A DNA stretch of 6,328 bases, taken from positions 1-6,328 of the forward strand of contig JAFGVG010000405.1 in assembly GCA_016938095.1 (NCBI GenBank), in the 5' to 3' direction. Made by a program: the position numbers and the translations under genes. This DNA comes from Bacteroidales bacterium. GTDB taxonomy: Bacteria; Bacteroidota; Bacteroidia; Bacteroidales; UBA10428. Every line of letters begins with the position of its first letter. The stretch's first letter is position 1. A model generated the notes under the pieces. The model was not told the DNA's origin, made no database searches, and was given only the letters and a program-made list of their open reading frames with translations. Below are positions 1-5,849 of the stretch, in pieces.

Positions 1-33
1 GCATTCGAAATGCTCATTCATAATAATTGCCAT
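1..33 (-). CDS. N-terminal fragment of the next minus-strand gene, possibly 4'-phosphopantetheinyl transferase
   Basis: An ATG at 33-31 opens a reading frame of 11 codons (MAIIMNEHFEC) that runs off the window without a stop. It lies 20 bp downstream of the gldD stop and on the same strand, so it is probably the next gene of the operon. The fragment is too short to identify by sequence. In other Bacteroidota a 4'-phosphopantetheinyl transferase (the enzyme that attaches the phosphopantetheine arm to acyl or peptidyl carrier proteins) often follows gldE/gldD, and a short polar start of this kind would fit. That product is inferred from gene order only. A second in-frame ATG (codon 5) is an alternative start. 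No Shine-Dalgarno sequence is visible. Confidence 0.45.
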   Translation of the reverse strand, partial: MAIIMNEHFEC

Positions 34-53
34 GGTCTTGAAAGATTAATTGA

Positions 54-656
54 TTAATGCCACTGCAACGTTTCAATCAGGTGCTCAACATCGGCTGTGA
101 AAAACCTGATTACCGGGGCCAGTGAATCCTTGTTTGGCAACACATTAAAATACAATGCACCGGTCAGGAAATGGGTGGCACTGTCGGTGGCAAAAAAACT
201 AAGCGATGAAGCCGTATTTCCTTTGATATCGTAAATGATCCCATGCACATGGCGATCGGGAAAGGAGAAGGAATGTTCCAAAATATCATCGGCCTTCACA
301 ATATGTTTATAGGCCAGGGTGCGAATGTCCTCAACATAGGAACCCAGGTTGTTGTTCAGGGTTTTATAACTCATGTGAATGGTGCCTTTGTAGCCCGGAA
401 AACGGATATTGATCCAGCAGGGTTCAACCATGGCGCCCTGAAAAGGAACCACAACCGCATATTCCGGAATGTCAAAACTGTAAGGACAATCCTCAGGCTC
501 ATACGCAACATATCTCTTTTCGGGGAAATCGATCCTGAAATAACTTTTGGGTTTTGGAGTATAGCTTTTTCTGCAACCCGGAATAACCAAAATGAGCATG
601 GCTATAACCAAAGCGAATAAAACAATGGATCTTAAGCTGTTATTTCGATTTTTCAT
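54..656 (-). CDS. gldD: Gliding motility-associated lipoprotein GldD
   Basis: Predicted membrane-anchored lipoprotein of the GldD family, about 200 aa, the usual family length. The N-terminus has basic residues, a hydrophobic stretch (about residues 9-25 from the ATG) and a lipobox-like VIPGC, with the Cys at residue 28 as the likely lipidation site. Family features follow: the YTPKPKSYFRIDFPEKRY segment just after the Cys, and a C-terminal part with FFATDSATHFLTGALYF, PNKDSL and the end LIETLQWH. GldD is needed for gliding in Flavobacterium johnsoniae, but homologues occur in many non-gliding Bacteroidota, so motility here is not implied. I chose the ATG at 656; a GTG two codons upstream (662) is in frame. 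Either start overlaps the 3' end of gldE (17 or 23 bp), which points to coupled translation. The stop is TAA at 56-54. Confidence 0.93.
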   Translation of the reverse strand: MKNRNNSLRSIVLFALVIAMLILVIPGCRKSYTPKPKSYFRIDFPEKRYVAYEPEDCPYSFDIPEYAVVVPFQGAMVEPCWINIRFPGYKGTIHMSYKTLNNNLGSYVEDIRTLAYKHIVKADDILEHSFSFPDRHVHGIIYDIKGNTASSLSFFATDSATHFLTGALYFNVLPNKDSLAPVIRFFTADVEHLIETLQWH

Positions 657-2001
657 GTTCACGCCTGCTCACCTTTCTAAGAGTTACCTGAATTTGTTTA
701 ATTCTTCGCTGGTCGACCGATTTAATGGTAAAAGTAAAATCTTTACAATGAATAACCTCATTTTTGCGCGGAAGTTCACCTTTGAGCTCCAGGATCAAAC
801 CGGCCAGCGTATCGGCTTCCCCTTTCACATCGACAAAAGCTTCTTCCTCGGTTTCGAAAACCTTGAAAAAATCGTTGAGCAGCACCTTACCTTCAAATAG
901 GTAGTTGTACTCATCTATTTTAACAAATTGGGCTTCTTCCCCGTCGGATTCATCGGTAATTTCGCCAACAATTTCCTCCAGGATGTCCTCGAGTGTTACA
1001 ATGCCCATGGTTCCGCCATACTCATCAATCACCACTGCCATGTGGATTTTGGTGGTCTGAAATTCTTTCAGCAGGTCATTGATTTTTTTGGTCTCGGGAA
1101 TATAATAGGCCGGACGGAGTATCGATTGCCAGTTGAACGAATCAGACTTATCCAGAAAAGGCAAGAGGTCCTTAATATAAAGAATGCCCTTGATGTTATC
1201 GAGATCTCCGCTATAAACGGGTATGCGCGAATACCCCGATTCGACGATCAATCCTACCAGTTTTTTGAACCGGTACTGCATATCGGCGCCCACAACATCC
1301 ACGCGTGGTGTCATAATTTCACCTGCATCGATATTTCCGAATTTCACGATGCCTTCGAGTATCTTTTTTTCATCGGTTATATCATGCTCCGTGAGGTCGA
1401 GTGCATCCGACAGGTCGCCGATGGATATAGACTTGCCCTGTGTTGAAAAACGACCATGAATCCACGATGTAGAGTTTATCAGAATCATGTTTATGGGCCT
1501 GCATACTTTTTCGGCAATTTCGAGTGGTGGGGCCATCATTCCGGCAAACCTGGCCGCGTATCGGATGGCAGTGATTTTAGGCAGAATTTCACCCACAAAA
1601 ACGATAACCAGTGTAATCACCACTACTTCAATGATAAAGCCAAAAACTTCCGCCTCCGAAAAGTCGAAAAGAGAGGCGCTTACATAACCCGAAATAATAA
1701 TTACGGCTATATTCAGTAAATTATTGGTTACCAATATAGTGGCCAGAAGTTTTTCGGGTATGCCCAGCATTCGTTCAATGGCCTGGTTTCGCTTTGTTTT
1801 TACACTTCTGATATGATCCATTTCAGCGGGTGATAAAGAAAAAAAAGCAGCCTCCGCTCCCGAAACAAGGGCAGACAAGAAAAGCAATACTACAATGGCA
1901 ATAAGTGCTACCAATAGATCCAGGGTAAACGGATTGACAGTGACGTTCAAAGCCGCGCCAATTGCCTGGTGATAGGGTTCCTCGTCCAAAGCAAAAATCA
2001 A
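640..2001 (-). CDS. gldE: GldE: membrane protein with CNNM, paired CBS and CorC/HlyC domains
   Basis: A 453-aa inner-membrane protein of the CNNM/CorC superfamily (often annotated hemolysin-like). The N-terminal DUF21/CNNM region has about three hydrophobic segments (roughly residues 25-55, 85-111, 119-141) with the signature pieces SGAEAAFFSLS, TNNLLNIAV and VGEILPK. A CBS pair follows from about 227 to 350 (IMTPRVDVV; HMAVVIDEYGGTMGIVTLEDILEEIVGEI), then a C-terminal CorC_HlyC domain from about 358. Relatives bind adenine nucleotides at the CBS pair and are linked to Mg2+ or Co2+ transport; the substrate here is unknown. There is no ATG near the N-terminus. The frame opens with TTG at 2001, 8 bp after the ssb stop; a second TTG at 1989 (giving MDEEPYHQ) is an alternative. 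The next in-frame ATG is at residue 61, inside the membrane domain, which is too late. The 3' end overlaps gldD. Confidence 0.92.
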   Translation of the reverse strand: MIFALDEEPYHQAIGAALNVTVNPFTLDLLVALIAIVVLLFLSALVSGAEAAFFSLSPAEMDHIRSVKTKRNQAIERMLGIPEKLLATILVTNNLLNIAVIIISGYVSASLFDFSEAEVFGFIIEVVVITLVIVFVGEILPKITAIRYAARFAGMMAPPLEIAEKVCRPINMILINSTSWIHGRFSTQGKSISIGDLSDALDLTEHDITDEKKILEGIVKFGNIDAGEIMTPRVDVVGADMQYRFKKLVGLIVESGYSRIPVYSGDLDNIKGILYIKDLLPFLDKSDSFNWQSILRPAYYIPETKKINDLLKEFQTTKIHMAVVIDEYGGTMGIVTLEDILEEIVGEITDESDGEEAQFVKIDEYNYLFEGKVLLNDFFKVFETEEEAFVDVKGEADTLAGLILELKGELPRKNEVIHCKDFTFTIKSVDQRRIKQIQVTLRKVSRREHEKSK

Positions 2002-2009
2002 TTGGTTAT

Positions 2010-2447
2010 TTAAAAGGGAAGATCGTTGGTGATATCAGGCTCATCGGCCTGCACCTTATCTTCGGTTGCTGCAGGAGCTTGCGTATCCTGGGATTGCGTG
2101 GCATTTCCCGCGTCATCGTTTCTTTTACCCAGCAGTTGCATAACATCCGCAACTATTTCGGTGACATATTTTTTGTTTTTGTCCTTATCTTCATAGGAGC
2201 GCGTTCTGAGTTTCCCTTCGATATAGATCTGGCTGCCTTTTTTAACATACTTATCAGCCACTTCGGCAAGACCTCTCCAAAGCACTACATTATGCCATTC
2301 GGTGGTTGTTACCCTTTCGCCACTCTTATTTTTATATACATCGCTGGTGGCCATCCTGATAGTACATACAGGTGTGTTGTTGTCGAGGTAACGCACCTCG
2401 GGGTCCTGTCCGACGTGCCCGACCAAAATAACTTTGTTGACTGACAT
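2010..2447 (-). CDS. ssb: Single-stranded DNA-binding protein
   Basis: A 145-aa SSB that coats single-stranded DNA during replication, repair and recombination. The OB-fold occupies about residues 1-108, with the family pattern VNKVILVGHVGQDPEVRYL at the start, TEWHNVVLWRGLAEVADKYV in the middle and GSQIYIEGKLRTRSYEDKD after it. A low-complexity Ala/Gln/Asp linker follows, ending in the acidic tip DITNDLPF, which in SSB family members docks partner proteins of replication and repair. The length is shorter than E. coli SSB because the linker is short. The ATG at 2447 is preceded by an A-rich leader (nine consecutive A on the coding strand at 2460-2452) instead of a Shine-Dalgarno sequence. It lies between mutY (52 bp) and gldE (8 bp) and is likely co-transcribed with them. 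Confidence 0.96.
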   Translation of the reverse strand: MSVNKVILVGHVGQDPEVRYLDNNTPVCTIRMATSDVYKNKSGERVTTTEWHNVVLWRGLAEVADKYVKKGSQIYIEGKLRTRSYEDKDKNKKYVTEIVADVMQLLGKRNDDAGNATQSQDTQAPAATEDKVQADEPDITNDLPF

Positions 2448-2499
2448 GGTGTTTTTTTTTAAATTGAAGGTAAAATTATAAAAAATTACGCATTAATAC

Positions 2500-3564
2500 T
2501 TAAAGCAGTCTTTCGTGTTGCAAATTGCCCAGGAACCTGTCAATTACCCTGGGGATAGCATAACGGCTTATTTCTGCTATTTTTACGGCCAGGTAGGGGT
2601 GTTTATCCAGGGCAGGTTCACTGGCAGTGTGGATGGTATAAAAACGGCAGTGCAACGTTTGATGGGTAAGTTGGTGCCTGAAGTATTGAACCTGTGGTTC
2701 AACCCGCTCATCTGTTTTTGCAAAAAACTCTTTCCAAAAGGTTGTCTGTCTGAGCTGATCGAAGTCTGTCTCCCTGTCCGTCTCAATCAGCGGGAATTCA
2801 TAAAGCAATTTCCAGATATCTTTATTCTCACGTCTTTTGATATAGGTAAAACCATTGTGGTTTATGAACAGGTAATGAAAAAAGCGTTCGCGCATACTGG
2901 TTTTGCCTGATTTCCTTGGTAACAAGCTTATTGTATTGTGTTTTAACGCCTTGCAGTGACTCACCAATGGACATTCAGTACACCGGGGATTTCGTGGCAG
3001 GCACACCAGCGCACCTAATTCCATCATGGCCTGGTTATGCAATCCGGGATTGTCTGTATTCAGCAGATCCTGTGCATGCTGCATAAACACAACCTTCCCC
3101 TTTGGTGTATCAATAGGGGTATCAATACCATAAAGCCTGGAAATAACCCTGAATACATTGCCGTCGACAAGGGCTACCGGCTCGTTGAAGGCAATGGAGG
3201 CTATGGCAGCCGCTGTATAAGGTCCAATACCCTTGAGCTTCAGCAATGCATCGTAGGTGACGGGGAATTCACCCTGGTATTTGTTGACGATCATCTGCGC
3301 AGTCTGGTGCATATTGCGTGCACGTGTGTAATAGCCCAGTCCCTGCCACAACCTGAGCACCTCGTCTACCGGTGCTGCTGACAATGCCCTGATATCGGGA
3401 AACCGCTCAACAAAACGGTTGTAATAGGCCAGGCCCTGATTTACCCGGGTCTGCTGCAGGATAATTTCAGAAAGCCATATATGATAAGCTGAAACCGACT
3501 CACGCCAGGGAAGTTTCCTGCTGTTTATATTGTACCAAATTTCCAGTGTTTCTGCTATGCTCAT
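2500..3564 (-). CDS. mutY: A/G-specific adenine glycosylase MutY
   Basis: DNA repair enzyme that removes adenine mispaired with 8-oxoguanine or guanine; 354 aa, about the family length. The HhH-GPD core holds the catalytic Glu33 in SEIILQQTRV, the helix-hairpin-helix LKGIGPYTAAAI (110-121) and Asp134 in VDGNVFRV. The [4Fe-4S] ligands are Cys188, Cys195, Cys198 and Cys204 with exact C-x6-C-x2-C-x5-C spacing. The C-terminal NUDIX-like 8-oxoG recognition domain (about 225-345) carries FRHQLTHQ, matching the FRHxxSH motif with Thr in the Ser position. All key residues are present, so the protein should be active. The start is ATG at 3564 with GC-rich ggcc just before it and no Shine-Dalgarno sequence. 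It is the first gene of the minus-strand run, divergent from the HU gene, with a candidate promoter at 3606-3599. Confidence 0.97.
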   Translation of the reverse strand: MSIAETLEIWYNINSRKLPWRESVSAYHIWLSEIILQQTRVNQGLAYYNRFVERFPDIRALSAAPVDEVLRLWQGLGYYTRARNMHQTAQMIVNKYQGEFPVTYDALLKLKGIGPYTAAAIASIAFNEPVALVDGNVFRVISRLYGIDTPIDTPKGKVVFMQHAQDLLNTDNPGLHNQAMMELGALVCLPRNPRCTECPLVSHCKALKHNTISLLPRKSGKTSMRERFFHYLFINHNGFTYIKRRENKDIWKLLYEFPLIETDRETDFDQLRQTTFWKEFFAKTDERVEPQVQYFRHQLTHQTLHCRFYTIHTASEPALDKHPYLAVKIAEISRYAIPRVIDRFLGNLQHERLL

Positions 3565-3598
3565 GGCCCGGTTTCAGTAAATATTACTTAAAGATTGT

Positions 3599-3606
3599 CA
3601 AAATTA
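3599..3606 (-). promoter_or_regulatory. Candidate -7 promoter element for the mutY-ssb-gldE-gldD operon
   Basis: On the minus strand the octamer reads TAATTTTG, a full match to the Bacteroidota -7 consensus TAnnTTTG. It lies about 35 bp upstream of the mutY ATG, a reasonable leader length. No good TTTG -33 box is found 17-23 bp further upstream, so the promoter may be weak or need help. Confidence 0.4.
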
Positions 3607-3641
3607 ATGGATTACTATTTTATTTATCCGAGGAAATACTT

Positions 3642-3649
3642 TATATTTG
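3642..3649 (+). promoter_or_regulatory. Candidate -7 promoter element for the HU gene
   Basis: TATATTTG matches TAnnTTTG exactly. It sits 53 bp upstream of the HU ATG, leaving an AT-rich leader of roughly 45 bases. A T-rich stretch at about 3618-3624 is the only -33 candidate, at an acceptable spacing of about 20 bp but without the consensus G. The same TTTATATTTG string recurs in front of the dsbD-like gene. Confidence 0.5.
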
Positions 3650-3702
3650 CAACTCATATTTTTGTAAACATCTAATTAATTGATAATTAAAGAATTTTAA
3701 CA

Positions 3703-3987
3703 ATGACGAAAGCGGATATTGTAAACGAAATCTCAAAAAACACAGGGATTGAGAAAATAACTGTTCAGAAAACAGTAGAAGCTTTTATGGAAGCTGTAAA
3801 AGACTCGCTGGTTGTTAATAAGAATGTCTACCTCAGAGGGTTTGGTAGCTTCATTATTAAGAAAAGGGCTAAAAAAACGGCCAGGAATATTTCAAAGAAT
3901 ACTACCCTGATTATTCCCGCGCATAATATCCCTTCGTTTAAACCTGCAAAGACCTTTGTAAACAAGGTAAAAGCCAACGTAAAATAA
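3703..3987 (+). CDS. HU family DNA-binding protein
   Basis: A 94-aa nucleoid protein of the HU/IHF family that binds and bends DNA as a dimer. The N-terminal helices are MTKADIVNEISKNTG onward. The conserved turn GFGSF is at 46-50. The DNA-binding arm starts with the conserved RN at 61-62, has Pro72 in LIIPAHNIPSF where HU and IHF carry the intercalating Pro, and ends with FKPAKTF at 79-85. The arm reads RNISKNT instead of the RNPxTG of proteobacterial and Bacillus HU; this variant is usual in Bacteroidota. The start is ATG at 3703 after an A/T-only leader with no Shine-Dalgarno sequence. It is divergent from mutY and followed after 24 bp by the small basic gene, with a shared terminator beyond, so the two probably form one transcript. 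Whether it is HU or an IHF-like subunit cannot be settled from sequence alone. Confidence 0.95.
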   Translation: MTKADIVNEISKNTGIEKITVQKTVEAFMEAVKDSLVVNKNVYLRGFGSFIIKKRAKKTARNISKNTTLIIPAHNIPSFKPAKTFVNKVKANVK

Positions 3988-4011
3988 GTTATAATATAAA
4001 TCAATTGCACA

Positions 4012-4107
4012 ATGCCAAGCGGAAAGAAGCGTAAGAGACATAAGATGGCTACCCACAAACGTAAAAAACGTTTGCGGAAGAACAGGCATAAGAAGAAGAA
4101 CAGATAG
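4012..4107 (+). CDS. 31-aa very basic protein, AURKAIP1/COX24 (mS38-like) domain type
   Basis: A complete ORF of 31 codons, ATG at 4012 and TAG at 4105. It begins MPSGKKRKRHKM and continues with THKRKKRLRKNRHKKK. There are 18 Lys/Arg and 3 His in 31 residues and no acidic residue. This strongly resembles the short proteins annotated in Bacteroidota as AURKAIP1/COX24 domain-containing (DUF1713), whose relatives include the mitochondrial small-subunit protein mS38 and the actinobacterial protein bS22. A ribosomal location is therefore the best inference: a small positive peptide threaded into rRNA. It lies 24 bp after HU and 26 bp before a strong hairpin terminator, so it is likely transcribed with HU. 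It is easily missed by gene finders because of its size. The codons alternate AAG/AAA and CGT/AGA/CGG, and the sequence is not a simple repeat. Confidence 0.88.
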   Translation: MPSGKKRKRHKMATHKRKKRLRKNRHKKKNR

Positions 4108-4133
4108 TCTGTAACTTATTCATTATAAACTGA

Positions 4134-4172
4134 AATAAACCTAAAGTAGAACTATTTCGCTTTAGGTTTATT
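4134..4172 (+). terminator. Hairpin terminator of the HU / small basic protein transcript
   Basis: AATAAACCTAAAG (4134-4146) and CTTTAGGTTTATT (4160-4172) form a perfect 13-bp stem with a 13-base loop. A T-rich run (TTATGTTTATTC) follows, as expected of an intrinsic terminator. The stem is AT-rich, with only four G-C pairs. It lies 26 bp after the stop of the 31-codon gene and about 60 bp before rng, so it should separate the two transcripts. Confidence 0.8.
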
Positions 4173-4233
4173 ATGTTTATTCATGGGCGTTCTGCAGGCT
4201 CCTAAAACAAGCCGGATTTATAATAAAGATAAA

Positions 4234-4239
4234 ATGTGA
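4234..4239 (+). promoter_or_regulatory. Start-stop ATGTGA overlapping the rng GTG start
   Basis: The bases ATG (4234-4236) are followed at once by TGA (4237-4239). The final G of the ATG is the first base of the GTG that opens rng. A ribosome starting at the ATG would stop after one codon, right on the rng start. It could act as a minimal upstream ORF or simply be chance; there is no direct evidence of use. Confidence 0.3.
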
Positions 4240-5792
4240 GCAAAGAACTGATCATTGATACATCTTCGAACGATGTAAGCATAGCTCTTTTAGAGGATAA
4301 GAAGTTAGTTGAACTCAATAAGGAAAAAAGCAATCCTAAATTTGCCGTTGGTGATATTTATCTGGGCAAGGTAAAAAAGCTCATGCCAGGGCTCAATGCT
4401 GCTTTTGTTGATGTGGGTTATGAAAAAGATGCATTTCTGCATTATCTCGATCTGGGGCCGCAGGTACGGTCACTGCACAAATACCTCGAAACCAGCCTGA
4501 ATAAAAGAGGTAAAGGCCTTTCATTCCAAAAATTCAAGCGCGAGAAGGACATCGACAAGGAGGGTACCATTGCGGACGTGCTTACCCAAGGTCAACTGGT
4601 AATGGTACAAATTGCCAAGGAACCCATTTCTACCAAAGGACCCCGTCTTACTTCCGAAATTTCCATTGCCGGAAGAAACCTGGTATTAATGCCTTTTCAC
4701 GACAAGGTTTCCGTTTCGCAGAAAATTCAATCTGCCGAGGAGCGTAACCGGCTTAAAACACTGATCCAGAGCATAAAACCACAGAACTACGGTATTATTG
4801 TCCGCACCGTAGCCGAAGGCAAAAAGGTAAGGGATCTCGATACGGAACTCAGGGGACTGGTTCGGAAGTGGGAAAATGCTTTCGATGGAATGCGCATCGG
4901 CGTGAAACCTCCCCAGCTGTTCATTGGTGAAATCAACCGTACTTCAGCCATTTTGCGCGACATCCTCAATGTATCGTTCAACAGCATCATGGTTGACGAC
5001 GAAAATATTTACAGGGAAATAAAAGAATATATCAGCACCATAGCCCCCGAGAAAGAAAAAATTGTCAAGTTGCACACGGGTGAAGTACCCATTTTTGAGC
5101 ACTATGGCGTTGAAAAACAAATAAAATCTGCTTTTGGTAAAACGGTATCTTTCAAAAACGGGGCTTACCTGATTATTGAACATACCGAAGCGCTACACGT
5201 AATTGATGTGAACAGCGGCAACCGTTCCAAAAACGTATCCAACCAGGAGTCCAATGCTTTTGAAACAAACATGGCCGCTGCCGAAGAAATTGCCCGGCAA
5301 TTGCGTCTGCGCGATATGGGAGGCATAATTGTGATTGATTTCATCGACATGCAGACAAGCGACCATAGGCAGAAAATCAGCGAGAAAATGAAGCAGGCCA
5401 TGGAAAACGACCGTGCCAAGCACAGCATTCTCCCGTTGAGCAAATTCGGCTTGATGCAGATCACCCGGCAACGTGTACGACCCGAAATGCATGTAAGCAC
5501 TACCGAAAAATGTCCTACCTGTAACGGAACAGGTGAAATCTCCCCCAGCATTCTGTTTATCGATAAGATCGAAAACCATATCAGCACGATACTCGAGAAA
5601 GAAAAGCCCAAATCACTTACCCTTAAGCTACATCCATATGTTGCCGCATACCTCAAAAAGGGCATCTTTCCCCTTGCCTTCAAATGGCGCTTTCACTTTG
5701 GGGTAAGGATCAAGGTGGTATCAATCTCATCCTACGACTTCCTTGAATATCATTTATTTGATAACCGGGGAGAGGAAATTCCCGGTCTGTAG
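4236..5792 (+). CDS. rng: Ribonuclease G (RNase E/G family endoribonuclease)
   Basis: A 518-aa endoribonuclease that cleaves AU-rich single-stranded RNA in rRNA maturation and mRNA decay, in the cytoplasm. The S1 domain begins about residue 36 (FAVGDIYLGKV, FVDVGYEKDAFLHYL). It contains an insert at roughly 77-112 that is about 20 residues longer than in E. coli RNase E/G and rich in Lys/Arg. The 5'-phosphate sensor pair is Arg190-Thr191 in IIVRT. The metal-binding Asp residues of the DNase I-like domain are Asp324 (VIDVNSG) and Asp368 (IVIDFIDMQ), with EEIARQLRLRDMGG between. The Zn-link Cys426 and Cys429 are in EKCPTCNGTGE. A small-domain C-terminus completes it; there is no RNase E-type degradosome tail, so RNase G is the better name. 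The start is GTG (SKELIIDTSS follows). It stands alone between a terminator and the dsbD promoter; no clear own promoter is seen. Confidence 0.96.
   Translation: MSKELIIDTSSNDVSIALLEDKKLVELNKEKSNPKFAVGDIYLGKVKKLMPGLNAAFVDVGYEKDAFLHYLDLGPQVRSLHKYLETSLNKRGKGLSFQKFKREKDIDKEGTIADVLTQGQLVMVQIAKEPISTKGPRLTSEISIAGRNLVLMPFHDKVSVSQKIQSAEERNRLKTLIQSIKPQNYGIIVRTVAEGKKVRDLDTELRGLVRKWENAFDGMRIGVKPPQLFIGEINRTSAILRDILNVSFNSIMVDDENIYREIKEYISTIAPEKEKIVKLHTGEVPIFEHYGVEKQIKSAFGKTVSFKNGAYLIIEHTEALHVIDVNSGNRSKNVSNQESNAFETNMAAAEEIARQLRLRDMGGIIVIDFIDMQTSDHRQKISEKMKQAMENDRAKHSILPLSKFGLMQITRQRVRPEMHVSTTEKCPTCNGTGEISPSILFIDKIENHISTILEKEKPKSLTLKLHPYVAAYLKKGIFPLAFKWRFHFGVRIKVVSISSYDFLEYHLFDNRGEEIPGL
5764..5786 (+). other. 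GC-rich hairpin inside the last codons of rng
   Basis: ACCGGGGA (5764-5771) pairs with TTCCCGGT (5779-5786): eight pairs, one of them G-U, around a 7-base loop. It encodes the end of RNase G (up to EEIPG) and closes four bases before the TAG. A U-rich but broken stretch follows from 5799 (TTCTGTTGTTTCTGTTGTTTG), so it may serve as a weak terminator or 3'-end stabiliser for rng. The structure could also be a by-product of the codons. Confidence 0.45.
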
Positions 5793-5800
5793 CGAACATT

Positions 5801-5818
5801 CTGTTGTTTCTGTTGTTT
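5801..5818 (+). repeat. Tandem 9-bp direct repeat (CTGTTGTTT x2) upstream of the dsbD-like gene
   Basis: CTGTTGTTT occurs twice with no gap (5801-5809, 5810-5818). The second copy, with the following G, supplies the TTTG used as the candidate -33 box; the first copy is followed by C and so lacks it. This is a plain sequence observation; function is unknown. Confidence 0.7.
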
Positions 5819-5849
5819 GTCTGAATAGCCAAAATTTATTTTATATTTG
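5816..5849 (+). promoter_or_regulatory. Candidate Bacteroidota promoter for the dsbD-like gene
   Basis: TTTG (5816-5819) as the -33 box and TATATTTG (5842-5849) as a perfect TAnnTTTG -7 box, separated by 22 bp, which is within the range known for Bacteroidota primary sigma factor promoters. The -7 box ends 39 bp before the ATG at 5889. This is the best two-box promoter in the window. Confidence 0.6.

Noticed and set aside
928..1446. 172-codon open frame on the plus strand opposite gldE
   Set aside because: It lies fully antisense to a well-supported gene with clear domains, its product has no recognisable motif, and its opening reflects the codon pattern of gldE.
2468..2484. Minus-strand TATAATTTTA as an own promoter for ssb
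   Set aside because: Five of six fixed -7 positions match, but the gap is AT-rich, no -33 box is seen, and 52 bp fits simple operon spacing.
2515..2910. 131-codon open frame on the plus strand opposite mutY
   Set aside because: Antisense to the NUDIX-like domain of MutY; no family features and no promoter-like sequence ahead of it.
3676..3690. TTAATT-GAT-AATTAA inverted repeat in the HU leader
   Set aside because: Six-base arms made only of A and T in a very AT-rich stretch; expected by chance and too weak to form a useful stem.
4172..4179. TATGTTTA as a possible -7 box for rng
   Set aside because: It lacks the final G of TAnnTTTG, sits in the tail of the upstream terminator, and has no TTTG at the right distance upstream.
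5165..5683. 172-codon open frame on the minus strand opposite rng
   Set aside because: Covers the catalytic part of RNase G in antisense; Ser/Cys-rich composition typical of a shadow frame.
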